Part shown: positions 45,901 through 56,658 of the stretch, one piece after another | Layout of the letters: every line of letters begins with the position of its first letter | Numbering within the stretch: position 1 is the first letter of the stretch | Source: Lunularia cruciata | Taxonomy: Eukaryota; Streptophyta; Marchantiopsida; Lunulariales; Lunulariaceae | Length of the DNA: 64,000 bases | Reading direction: 5' to 3' | Assembly (NCBI GenBank): GCA_948567375.1 | Contig: OX419760.1 | Span: 10,044,001 to 10,108,000 of the forward strand | Translations under genes and position numbers: made by a program | The notes under the pieces: generated by a model | What the model was told of the DNA's origin: nothing | The model's input: the letters and a program-made list of their open reading frames with translations, nothing else | Database searches by the model: none

Positions 45901-47737
45901 GAGGACATTGGTTGCCCGTATGCCCCGATCCTTTACAACTTCTGCACAAGGGAACGTACCCAATTTGCCTTCTTGGCTCGAGACAGTTTGGAGACCAATG
46001 TCCCATTGAGCCACAATTATAGCAGGCTCCGGGTGCAACATTCTGAGGCTGATTCTGGTTGCTCATTGGTGGTCTTTGTGGAGGAGCATTGGGGTTATAC
46101 TCCATGGGTCCATACCTCGAACCTTGATACAATGTGCTTGCTTGAGGCTGTACTTCCTACGTTTGGTACATAGCCTCTTCGTCCACGTCTTGGTTCCATC
46201 CCGAAACCCAATCAATTTGTTGCACCGGGAATGCATTACGAGTATTGCATTCTATGTTGGCATGGCCTAATTTGCCACATGCGGTGCACCATACATTAGA
46301 TCTTCCAAACGCTGGGGCCTTTCTTCGGTCTTTGGCCCCAATCATCTGGATCTTGAAATCCAAAAACTCCTTGATGAGGGCATCCAGCTTGGTATCCGCC
46401 TTATTTACACTCTTTGCTGGAGGAGTCACTGGTTTCTTGCCTCCACGTCTTTTGACTCGTCTTTGTTTTGATTCTTCTTTGGATTCCAAAGAAGAGCTCG
46501 AAGACATGGAGGATTCTTCCGAGGAAGGAGATGTACTACGCGAAGCTCTCCTTCAGGGCTTCTTGCCTTTCTTCTCCCAATTTCTCCGGTTACTGGCAGA
46601 GTGAGAGTGGGCCGCTTTGTAACGAGCGACATGTTTGAGTACTTTGTCCAGGGAAGTTACATTCCTCTCCCTTGCAAAGATTTGTATCTCTGGTGACAGT
46701 CCCCCGAGGAACCAAGTAATGGCTTGGGCATCGGAGTAACCTACCACCCTCGATTGCTTGGGAACTTGATTCAATAGTGGCATGAACCGCTCAGAGTAGT
46801 CTCTCAACTTCTCCTTCTTGCCTCGGTCCAAATCGTTGAGTGCCGCGAAGACACTCGTGTTGTAATCAACCTCCCAGAATCGTTCCAGGAAGTTGTTTCT
46901 CAAGTCTGCCCAATCCGCTGGTACAAACCCCTTCTGGGTCACATGAGTGTACCAGCTCCGAGCTTTCTTGCGGAGCAAACTTGGGAAAATTCTTAGTCGA
47001 TCCGCCGAGTCATGCTCCTTGTTAGCAAAGGAGATGACTTCAAATTCTTCAATGAATTCATTGGGGTCTTTGTCTCATTCTGTCCCCTTGTACTTCTAAT
47101 AGGCGTGTCGGATGATAGGCAACAAAGTCATTGTTCGATGCATTGGGATCGGTTGAGGTAGTGTTGAACTTGACAAAACTGAAGGATTGGCTGGTATTGA
47201 CGCCGTGTTGTCAGCCCATGGATTCCAATTTGTCAAATTCAAGGTGGGGTCTTCTTCAACAACTTTTGCTATGAGGGTGTCAACTTCAACCCGAGAAAAA
47301 GATTCAAGATCAACACCTTTGATTGGTTCTTCAAAATTCCTTTGGGACAATCGAGGAATTGTCCGTAAAAGATGTTGACACTCGTCTTCAATAAGTGTTC
47401 GTACTACCTTGTCTCGAACAAAGTTCTTCAAGGACACAACTTCCTTTACAGCTCTAGGGGAAGTTGGTGTACTGAGCCATAAGGCATATGTTTGCCCACT
47501 CAATTCTTTCTTCTTCTTGGACGAAGAGGGAGATGCAAAGTAGCCTTGCCAACCGCCTTCGTGTTTCTTGTGGTCAAGTTCTTGCAGGGCTTCTTGCACT
47601 TTGTGAAGGAGTTGAAAATCCAATGCCTCTCGTTCAGTTTTGTCCACGGTGGATAGGACGTTTAGACGTTCGTCTTCTTCACGCTGAAGTGCTCGTCTTT
47701 GAGCTCTCTCTTCCCGTTGTTCTCTCAATGCAGACAT
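45901..47737 (-). pseudogene. gag of copy I
   Basis: Start ATG at 47737 (MSALREQREERAQRRALQRE), 64 bases after the primer site. A 213-codon open N-terminal part (47096-47737) is followed, after stops at 47097-47099 and about 47075, by the capsid-like part (46553-46978: RKKARSWYTHVTQKGFVPAD, NNFLERFWEVDYNTSVFAAL). A Ser-rich stretch with basic repeats follows. There are three CCHC knuckles: CTACGKLGHANIEC (about 46247-46288), CYNCGSMGHWSPNC (about 45983-46024) and CRSCKGSGHTGNQC (about 45905-45946). Gag packages RNA in particles. The separating stops are TAG, TGA and TAG at sites where Gln or Arg fits the other copies. Confidence 0.9.
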
Positions 47738-47800
47738 TCATATTGCGTTGATACCCAGTTTCAAATTTGGCTTCGTATTCTTCCACTTCTGAGATTTGTA

Positions 47801-47818
47801 TCCCCGGCAGCGGTGCCA
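47801..47818 (-). other. Primer binding site, tRNA-Asp type (copy I)
   Basis: The minus strand reads TGGCACCGCTGCCGGGGA, seven bases after the 5' LTR. It agrees with the complement of plant tRNA-Asp 3' end at 16 of 18 positions. The same priming class is usual for Athila/Tat elements. Confidence 0.85.
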
Positions 47819-48497
47819 AAAATCATGTGACAACCCCGGCAAATATCACTTTTGCGGTAATTGAGTAAGTAAAGTCCGTTCCCGCAAAGATACGAGTCAG
47901 AACTGTCCAAATACAAAGTCAAACAGTAACAATGTAGTTCTTCTTGGTTACGTCTTTAATCTCTCAGGTAGAAACCACACCCTGAAGAGAGTAACAAGCA
48001 CTGATTCACAGTCTTGTCACAAATTCACACTCCTTAATCACAACTCCTTCAAATCTTTCCAAACAATCTTGACTGTGATAATTCAGGCTCTCCCAAAAAC
48101 GGCACTTCACTGCAAAATGACTTCGTCTTAGAATTGTGTTCTACCCCTCCACTGAAGGCACAACTTCCTTGATCAAAATTGCTTCACATCAACCTCACAC
48201 TGCACTCACAAATGCAAAATACTACCAACACTACAATTCCTCTCAGATCTGTCAAGGCATTGCTTCGATTGCACTTCACTCAAGATCAAACACACAGAAT
48301 GAAGATCAAGGCTATGGAATCCAACATTCAACAAGCACATTGACTTGCACTTTGAATTTCTCCAAACACTCACAAACACAATTGCAAAGTTGATACTCAG
48401 AATCAAGCTCAAGCGACGAGCACTGCTTCACATCACTTCGCTTTATCTATTCTCAAAAATAATGAGCACTGAACAACATTCCTCTGCGAATGCCACT

Positions 48498-48506
48498 CTT
48501 AAATAG
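48498..48506 (-). promoter_or_regulatory. TATA-like box of the I 5' LTR
   Basis: The minus strand reads CTATTTAAG followed by AGTGGCATTCGCAG. The equivalents TATTTAAAGG(A/T)GGCATT occur at the same place in the E and J LTRs. It is the likely start region for genomic RNA. Confidence 0.5.
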
Positions 48507-48621
48507 TGAATCAATCGACAGTTCTAACAACTATACCGTTCTACAACAACTCTTCTAACCTGCAGATCCAAAATGACAATGCACCCCTTCATATCTACCT
48601 CTTCAAATCTCAAATTTGTAA

Positions 48622-51063
48622 CTACTCCGATCCGATATCCACTTCTTCTTCGGCTTTCAAACCCAAACCCAAAGTAATCTTACTTCGTATCACTCTATCC
48701 TCGGGTTTCACATCTTCTACCTCTTCTACCAGATCCAAAAATTCTCTTTCCTGATCTGAAATTACACTAGTGGGTAATCTATCTAACTCCTTATCTCCCG
48801 ACCTACTCTTCTCTAATGTCTCCATCGGTAATTCCAAAGACATTTGCATTCCTATGTTATCTACTTCGGGTTTTGCTCTAACATCCTTCCAAAGCTTTTC
48901 TATCTCTATTTTCACTAAGTCTAATCTAATTGAAATGTTGTCTTCTACTCCTAATATCTTCCTGTCTACCCGAGTTCTGAGACTAATTAACAAGGCATTC
49001 ATATCTATGTCTTTTGCCTGTCTTCGCCTTGTCTCCTACACTAACAACTTCAAATCGTGCAGCCTCATCTCCTCAATCCAAACACTGGCTTCTGTACTTA
49101 GCATTGCATTCATTCGGAGTACTATCTCCTTCAATGGCTCCAATCTGGTCTTCCTCTCATGCTCTCGATCTGCAAGCCAGTCCTCCCTATACATTGCCAA
49201 CTCCGCCTCAAACTCGGCTTTCACCGTCTCCTTCTCCTTCTCTTTCTGTGCAACCCTCTCCTCCTGATTACAAAGTAATTTGCGTAGTCTTTCTTCTTCT
49301 TGGTATCGTCCCGCCAACTCTCTTTGCCAGAGTTGCTTCTTCTCCTCGACACTCTCCATCACTCTATCAACCTCTTGATTCTTTGCTGCTACCCTCGCCA
49401 TAGCATGGATTACTTCTACTCTTGAATCAGCAAACTACTGCTTCAAGATCTCATACTCTGCTACTTGTCTTTCCCTTGCTATGTCTCTCTTCCTCACAAG
49501 ATCCTCCCGATAGCTCACTTCTCTCTTCAGGGCTTCCATTACCTGACTTCTCTCTGCTGCCTCTGCTCGCAGTACTTCCCTTTCCTTCTCACCTCGGGTT
49601 ATACTCTTCTTCAACTCCGAGTTTTCTTCTTCTAATCGCGCCAACACCTGCAACACAGTCTTTACCTCCGGACATGTCGACTGCATTTCCTTCTTCTTCT
49701 GTTCTAACTTTACCAAACAAAGGACACACCACTTCCCGCAGGTACTCCACTCCATCACTCGGGGTTACTTCTTCTCGTGTGGCCACTTTTCTGCGTACTT
49801 TGTGTTCATCCGATACTTGCCTTCTTCTCAGCAGTCTTCGTATCGGACGTAACGCCTCACTTCTTGAGCTTTCTCCTACCTCTTCCTTCACTTTACTTGG
49901 CCCCGCTTCACACTTTGCCTTACGTCTCAAGCAAAATCCTCACTATACTGCGATCTTCTTCTCTTCGGGCAAAGTAACTTTGTCTTCTAACTGTGTGTTG
50001 TCTTCAGCCTCCATCTTGGTTTGCACTTCTTCTTTGTATTCGTCTGCCGCCGGTACCAATGTCATCTCTCCACCTTCATCACTATCACTGCTTGTATCTC
50101 CGCTCTGCAGCGTTAGCTCAAGCTCCTCCTCATGTTCTGAGTCTTCTAGTTTGAGCTTGGCATCTCCTTCTGAGTCTTCATCCTCCGACTCAATTACCAT
50201 CATACTTCGCCTCGGGTTGCCTCTCTGCATCTTCTGAGGTTTCTTGATGTCTTTGGCTTCCCCTTGCCGACCCCTCTTCTTTGACTTCAGAGTGCTAGCT
50301 TCTATCTCCATGCTCTTACCCGTCTTCATGTAGTACTCATCCATGCTCCGGATTTGAAGAATGTACTACTGTTCCTCCACGTCGATGTTTCTTCTCAAGT
50401 TGGGATGGAAGTGAGACACTATTCTGTTTTGCTCCGCCAAATTGAGCAAATTCAACCCGAGGTAGGAATGTGCTGCAAACGGCACAATGTAGTGTGGAGG
50501 CGACTTATCCTACAAATTCCACACCATCTGTCTCCTCCTCCCATGGAAGCACCTTGCCCAATTAATAGGTTCTCCTGCAAACAACTTATGGAAGAACACC
50601 GCTTGGTGCTTCATCACATAAGTTGTTCTCTCCGGCTTCAAGATTGCCATGAGAGCACTCACGATCCCTCTCTTCACTAGATCCATGTAACTCTCAACCT
50701 TATACCCATTCTTTGTTCTCTTCAAAGAGAAAGAGTCTCTCACCTCTTGAGTCTCCTGAGCTATCTCTCCCTTCCCCAAGAACGTGGCTCCCTGCTCCGA
50801 GCCTGCCTGCCTTCCCGAGTATGAGTCTCCAATCTGACTCTATCCAGCGAGCCGGATTTCCTCTCTTCCCTTCTTCCTCGGGTCCATCAAGACACTTACT
50901 CTCGATGATTTCTGTCATGAATCCTGGAAAGCTTACATTCCAATTCCATGCCAGAAATGTGATCCGAAGTCGGCTCAAGACTTTGATCCTTGCTATTACG
51001 TCTAACCCTCTAAATCGCATGATTTCTCACTACAAATTTGGAGTTCTTCTTTCCTCCTCCCAT
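48622..51063 (-). pseudogene. LTR-internal coiled-coil ORF, fullest copy (5' LTR of I)
   Basis: Spans about 813 codons inside one LTR, on the gag-pol strand. It starts MGGGKKNSKFVVRNHAI (51063), with a stop where copy E has Trp. From there: VLSRLRITFLAWNWNVSFPG (50700-51020); SALMAILKPERTTYVMKHQA and VFFHKLFAGEPINWARCF (50510-50779); SPPHYIVPFAAHSYLGLNLL; acidic linker ESEDEDSEGDAKLKLEDSEH (49943-50344); basic KCEAGPSKVKEEVGESSRSE; and a coiled coil from about 49760 to 48700 (RVMESVEEKKQLWQRELAGR, RTRVDRKILGVEDNISIRLD). The C-terminus is EEEVDIGSE. No signal peptide, membrane segment or catalytic motif was seen. It could be a captured host gene or an element-specific accessory protein. About six stops or shifts disable it. 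Confidence 0.78.
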
Positions 51064-51614
51064 CTCTTCTACTTTCTCCCTCTCTCTCAATTTCACTCTT
51101 GCGACCTCTCCCTTGTGCACTTACACGATTCCAACTCTATTTCCCTTCCCCCGATCACCTGCAAGACGACTTCTCAATGGCAAAGGAAAACTACTTGACA
51201 TTTTGTCGTTGCAAGTTCAATTTTTATAAAGTTGTGCTTCTTCGTCTTTTGTCACTTTGAGTTTCTACCAAGAAATCACACCTCCGGCATGCACCTGTCA
51301 TTGTCAATAAACCTTTGCGCGTATGGGCCACCAGTTTTTAAACGGCCCCTTCTTGAATTTCTCGCCCCGACGAAAGGTTGTTAGACTGTCTTCGCCTTGG
51401 GTTGAGCTCCTCCCGATACAAAGACAATTTACTTCAGGTTGTATGGTGATAGGGCATTTCCGAGTACTTTGCCTTATGACCCGAGGTCACTTTACTTTGG
51501 GTTTCATCCCAAAGACTCTTTTCTTTGCCTTCTTCGGCCATACAGGCGCAATCCGACTTCTCTATACACTTCTTCTCCTTTATTTTGGAAAAAAAAAAAA
51601 ATGTGGGCACCACA

Positions 51615-52328
51615 CCTTATTTGTAGGATGTACTATTGCTCCTCCACATCAACATCTATTCGCAAGTCGGGATGGAAATGAGACACCATCTTGTGCCTCT
51701 TTGCCGCATTGAGCAAATTCAGCTCCAGATAAAAATGGGTTGCAAATGGCACAATGTAATATGGCGGTGACCTGTCTTGCAAATTCCACATCACCTATAT
51801 CATCCTCTGATCGAAACACTTTGCCCAATTAGTTGGCTCTCTTGCAAACATCTTATGGAAGAACACCATTTGGTGCTTCATCACATAAGTTGTTCTCTCC
51901 CGCTTCAAGATTGCCATTAGAGCAATCACAATCCCCCTCTTGACAAGATCCTTATAGCTCTCCACTTTGTAGCCATTCTTTGTGCGGTTTGAAGAGGAAG
52001 CATTCCCCTCTTCTTGGGTTTCTTTGGCTACTTCTCCCTTCTCCAAGAACATGGCACCCTCATCTGTGCCTGCTTCTCTCCTGAGTACTAATCTCCAATC
52101 CGACTCTGTCCATCAAGCCGGATTTCCTCACTTCCCTTCTTCTTCAAGGCCATCAAGACACTTACTCTTAATGATCTCAGTCATGAAACTTGGAAAACTA
52201 ACATTCCAGTTCCATGCCAAGAATGTGATCTGAAGCCTGTTCATGACTTCAATTCTTGCAATCACATCTAACCTCCGAATCACATGATTTCTTACTGCAA
52301 ATTTGGAGTTCTTCTTCCTACTTCCCAT
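51615..52328 (-). pseudogene. LTR-internal ORF of H, N-terminal part
   Basis: Starts MGSRKKNSKFAVRNHVIRRL at 52328 and continues ARIEVMNRLQITFLAWNWNV and FPSFMTEIIKSKCLDGLEEE (52128-52328). The next block is TKNGYKVESYKDLVKRGIVI and TTYVMKHQMVFFHKMFAREP (51795-52052), then a decayed SPPYYIVPFATHFYLELNLL (about 51680-51790). The frame is cut at 51615 by copy I and continues at 38735. This N-terminus, with the intact Arg-Arg-Leu where copy I has a stop, supports the chosen start. Confidence 0.75.
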
Positions 52329-52896
52329 CTTTCTCTCTTCTACTCTAGGTTGGGGACTATTCTTCCTATTGATTCCCAGATTAACTCTCTTGACTTCCTC
52401 TCAACACACCAATGCGTCTTTGACTACACTTCCCTTCCCACGATCTCCTACAAGATGTCTTCTTAACGGTAATGGAAAATTGCATGTCAACGCTTCGTCT
52501 TTAGCCCAAATTTTGTAGAGTCCCGCCTTCTCTGTCTTTCTTCAATTTGAGTTTCTACCAAGAAATCACACCTCTTGCATGCTCCTGTCACTGTCAAGTG
52601 TCCTTCATGCATATGACCACCATTTTTGAACGGTACCTTCTTGAATGTCTCACCCCAGAGGAAAGTTGTTACACTATCCTTGCCTAGGGTTGAGCATCCT
52701 CAAGACAAAGACTCCTTACTTTGGGTTGTATGCTAACAGGGCAATTCTGAGTACCTTGCCTTTTGACACAAAGTCACTTTACCTCAGGTTACACCCTAAT
52801 GATACTTTTCTTTGCCTTCTTTGGCCATACATGCACAATTCAACTTCTTCTGTACACTTCTTCTTCAAAATTGAAAAAAAAAATGTGGGTACCACA
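51615..52896 (-). repeat. Solo LTR H, second part
   Basis: Continues LTR H across the insertion of I. It runs from the ORF interior to the LTR start GTGGGTACCACA at 52896, followed by the right target duplication AAGCC. Confidence 0.85.
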
Positions 52897-53508
52897 AAGC
52901 CTCCACTACCTCCTTTGCAATCTCTCTTCTAGATGGTCTAGTGCCATCTCCATCCTTGCAAGAATGGTAGTCTTCTCCAGATTAAACAAGGTTCTACTTT
53001 CCTCTCACTCAACCACAATCTTCCCTCAAATGGCTACCGTATCCTTCTTGCATGTGTCCTCCTTTTGCATCAGATTTGCATGAGTTTCTTGACCTGTATG
53101 TCAACTACTTGTAGCTCTTTTTGATGAAAAACTTCCACAACTATGAGTGACACCCTCACCTTCTTTACTTCTCTCTCAAGCACATCAATTTCTTCTACTT
53201 GGGCTTTTATCATCTTTAAGCTTAAGTCATTGATGTGTTTCTTCCTCCTTCAAGTCAAACATCCTTGGCGTCATTGCCCTTTCTTCCACAATGTTCTTCC
53301 CTAAGGCCTTGCTTTCTTCCTTGAGCTTGGCCACTTCTTGTGCCAAGTCATTGTTTTGTTTCCCCATCTCCAAATGTTAGGCACAAACTCCTTTTAGTCC
53401 CTTTATTGCCTTCATCTTCTCTTTCTTTTCTCCTTGTGCTACTTGAAAAAGATGCTTGATGAGGGATACGTAATTTATGACTTCCCTATGAGACTCCACA
53501 TAGGTAGG
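52897..53508 (-). pseudogene. Remnant X, middle piece (coiled coil)
   Basis: The minus strand reads, with one early stop, PTYVESHREVINYVSLIKHL, FQVAQGEKKEKMKAIKGLKG, then GKQNNDLAQEVAKLKEESKA and ERAMTPRMFDLKEEETHQ. It corresponds in position and style to the start of the coiled coil in the LTR ORFs (VEYLREVVCPLLVKLEHKKK), but the sequence is far diverged. It lies between solo LTRs H and J, both of which inserted into it. Confidence 0.45.
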
Positions 53509-53986
53509 TGGAGTACCCACTCTTTTTTTTTTGTTCTGTTTGGAAGAAGAAGTGTATAGATGAAGTTGTTTTGAACCCAAATGGCATTGAGAGAAGGAGA
53601 AATTGCATCTTTGAGTTGCAACCCAAAATAAAGTGACTTTGTATTAGAACCAAAGTACTCAGATCAGACTTGGCAAGAGAAACCCAAAGTAAGGGAACTT
53701 TGTCCCGGGATGATCAACCTGATGTAAAGACGGTGTAACAATTTTCCTTTGGATTTTTCAATCAAGAAAGGATAGGTAAGAAAAAATGGCTAAGGCATGA
53801 ATGACAGCGCCCAAACGCATGCAAAAGGTGTGAGTTTTAGTGAAGATGGATGGAAGAATGACCGATCAGCAAAGCAATATAAAATCAAAACTTTGTCAAG
53901 GGGATTTTGAAATGCCACGCAAGTATCCTAAGCCGCTGAGTAGGAGACCCAAAGGAGTGCCTACAGCAAAGCCAGTCAAAAGTTAA

Positions 53987-56530
53987 ATGCTTAACAATTC
54001 TGAGGGAGTAAGGACCTTGAGACCAAGAGAGGGCAGAATTATTTTCCAGCTATCTCGTGTTAGATATCACATAGTGCTGAGGAAGGGTGAGAAGAAGAGT
54101 CTATTGCTTGCAATAAGAAACTTGGTGATTAGAAGATTAGATATGATAGCTAGGATCAAAGTCTTGAACAGATTTTGTATCACATTTTTGGCTTGGAACT
54201 AGAACTTGAGTTTTCCAGAGTTCATGGCAAAAGTAGCTGCAAATGATTGTGAGGAAGGGCCTAAGAACAAGGAGAAGAGAGGAAATTTGGCTCGCTGGAC
54301 AGAGTCAGATTGGTGATTGCTGTTGGGAAGAGAGGCCGGTGAGGAAACTAGGGCATTGTTCCTTGGGAAGGGAGAGCGCCTGCGGAGGAGACAGACAAAA
54401 TCCACAATTCCTTCACTGAGCCACGTACAAAGAATGGGTATTAAGTTGATACCTATTGGGACTTGGTCAGGCAAAGCATCATTGGGGTGATGATGGCCTC
54501 TTCAAGCCACATTGCACGACATATGTAATGAAGCATCAGGCTGTGTTTTTCCATCAAATGTTTGCAAGAGCGCTTGGATTGGGCAAAGTGCTTTCACCAA
54601 AGAACATGACAGATGGTGTGGTGTTGGAGAGATTGAGATGCTTCTCACTATTTGGTGCCACTTGTTGCCTATCTCTACTTCTGACTAAATTTCATGAATG
54701 AGACTGAGCAAAGGAAGATGGTATCACACTTTCATCTGGACTTACAAAAGAATGTAAATGAGGAGGAACAACAATATATGCAACACATCCAAAGTAGCAA
54801 TGAACACTATGCAAGGATAGAGCAGCACATGAGGGTAGCAGTAAACATCCCAAAAACAAGGAAGCAAAGTCGTCCTAAGGAGAGTGTGTTGCCAAAGAAG
54901 ACATGGAAGATGAACCCAAGACAAGATGTTGTGGTGATTGATGAGTCATCAGGAGCAAAAGAATTGAAAGGCAAAGTTGAGTACAAGACAAAAGACTCAA
55001 TAGAAGAAAAAGAACCGGAGTTGACTTTGCGGAGCAAAGGGTTGAGTAGTAGAAGTGGAGGTGATGCAAAAGTTCAACAACGGGGCAAAGATGATGCCGA
55101 CAATGAAGAATAGGAGTTCCATGTGACAATAGATCATATGGAAGGAGGAGGAAACTTGTGCCAAGAATTGCTCAATGTGGAGATAGAAGAGACCGTGGAG
55201 GCTGAGCCAAAGTTAGAGGTTCAGAAGGGTAGAAGATCAAGGAGAAGTGTTCCTATAGCGGGGGCAGAAGTGAGTAATGTAAGCCCAATAGTGAAGAAGG
55301 GGGAGAGCTCGGATGACATGCCTTTGAGAGTGAGGAGATTACCACTTTAGAGTAGAGCTTCTGTAGAATGAGTAAGGAGAGAAGACCCTAAAAGTTCAAG
55401 GAGCTTTGATGGGGTAGAATATTTGTCACATGTAGTTTGTCCTTTGCTGTTGCAATTAAAGAAGAAGAGGAAAGAGTTGAAGAGAGATCACTCAGAAGTG
55501 AAAGATGAATTTGCAGTATTGCAGTATATGAGTGAGGAAAGTTTAGAGTTGAGAAGGAAGTTAATTTGTGGAGAACAAGAATTAGCAGAACTTAGGACCG
55601 ACTTAGAGCTCATGAGGAAGGAGATTGAAAGCCTGATAGGGGACTTTGTGAAGAGAGGCAAAGCCATGGCAAAGCATGAGGAAGAAAGAAGGGAGCAGGT
55701 GGAGAAGTTTGAGATTTTTGAGTGCAGAAGTGCATGACAAGCAAGTGGAGGTCATTCATCTGAAAGCAATGGAAACAATAATGGGGCAAGAGTTGGAGAG
55801 TTTAAAGACAAGGGCGGCAAAGAAAGATAGAGCTTGGAAGAAGGAGTTAGCTATACACAATGGGGAAGAAGAGTGATTGTGTAGTTTAGTCAGAGAGATG
55901 GAAGATCAACTTGGTCAAAGTGTGAAGGAGAAGGAAGCTTTGAAGGCCAAGTTGGAAGAGGAAGTAAAGATGTATTGTGAGGAGTTATTAGCAAGAGAGA
56001 AAAACTACAGACACCAAGACAAGAGACAATTGAAGAAGTAGTGGTGAGGGTGAAGGCAATGGTTGGAACAATGTCTAAGTGTCAATTGGAGTAATCAAGA
56101 TTGCATGAGTTGAAGTTGCTGGTGCAAGAGACAAGGAAGAAGAAAGCAAAGGATATTGAATTGAAAAAATTATTAATTTTCTTAAGAGATCAAGTAGATA
56201 GGAAGATATTAGAAGTAGGAGATAATGTGTGTCTCAAATTAGATTTAGTACATTTAGAGTTAGAGAAACTTTGGAGTAGTGTGAAGAGAGATAAGAAGTC
56301 CAAAGTTATAGATGTAGGAGTGCAAGTGTCTTTGGATTTGTTATTTGAGATATTAGAGACAGGTGGGTCAAAAGAGAAAGATGTAGATAGATTACCCATG
56401 TCTTTAATTGCAGTTCAGTGTGAAGAGGTAGGAGAATTGGTAGAAGATTTTGTGACCCAAAGATAGAGAAGTGCGTGAAGTTACTTTGAGTTTGGAAGCT
56501 AACGTTGAGGTTGATATCAGATTGGAGTAG
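53987..56530 (+). pseudogene. LTR-internal coiled-coil ORF remnant (J)
   Basis: N-terminal block IRNLVIRRLDMIARIKVLNR and FCITFLAWN (53987-54202). Next comes TTYVMKHQAVFFHQMFARAL (54456-54701), then KMVSHFHLDLQKNVNEEEQQ and a 139-codon open linker (54694-55113) with acidic runs. The coiled coil (55423-55876) reads LLLQLKKKRKELKRDHSEVK. The C-terminal part (56101-56466) reads MHELKLLVQETRKKKAKDIE, VDRKILEVGDNVCLKLDLVH and DVGVQVSLDLLFEILETGGS. It ends near TAG 56528-56530. The coiled-coil body resembles A and B more than E, H and I, while the last 120 residues align with all copies. Confidence 0.7.
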
Positions 56531-56648
56531 TACCAATTTTGAGATATGAAGAGGTTGATATGAAGAAGTGGATTGTCATTTTAGATGTGCAGGTTGGTAA
56601 AGTTGTTGCAGAATGGTATAGTTGTTAGTAACTATTGAAGTGCTCTAG

Positions 56649-56658
56649 TATTTAAAGG
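56649..56658 (+). promoter_or_regulatory. TATA-like box of LTR J
   Basis: TATTTAAAGG followed by AGGCATTCACAG, about 0.12 kb after the LTR ORF stop. Confidence 0.5.

Larger units (their letters stand above)
38736..51614 (-). mobile_element. Family 1 element, copy I (most complete)
   Basis: A complete 12.9 kb element on the minus strand: 5' LTR (47826-51614, 3789 bp), primer binding site, gag-pol (41674-47737), polypurine tract, and 3' LTR (38736-41662, shortened by about 0.86 kb). The flanks are CCTAA (38731-38735) and CCTTA (51615-51619), a target duplication with one difference inside the LTR of H. By eye, the first 165 bases of the two LTRs on the plus strand differ at about 11 sites, ten of them transitions, so the insertion is old. 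The features indicate a non-chromovirus gypsy element of the Athila/Tat type. Confidence 0.92.
47826..51614 (-). repeat. 5' LTR of copy I (full length)
   Basis: 3789 bp, TGTGGTGCCCACA (51614) to GTTGTCACA (47826) in element orientation. Order in element direction: about 0.55 kb of non-coding start, an ORF of about 2.44 kb (51063 to 48622), a TATA-like box about 0.12 kb after its stop, and about 0.67 kb to the LTR end. The TATA position makes the ORF part of U3. Confidence 0.9.

Noticed and set aside
44396-47100. Long plus-strand open frames opposite copy I gag-pol (for example 45207-45785)
   Set aside because: They are antisense shadows. The minus strand encodes recognisable gag-pol motifs across the same span.
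41674-47737. Envelope-like gene between pol and the 3' LTR, as in some Athila elements
   Set aside because: The integrase tail reaches the polypurine tract directly, leaving no room for one. The extra gene is in the LTR instead.
54444-54560. Reading the KHQAVFFHKMF and PFAAHFYLGLNLL blocks as a known plant transposase or mobile domain
   Set aside because: There is general resemblance to plant transposon-associated proteins only. No diagnostic motif was seen, so no family is assigned.
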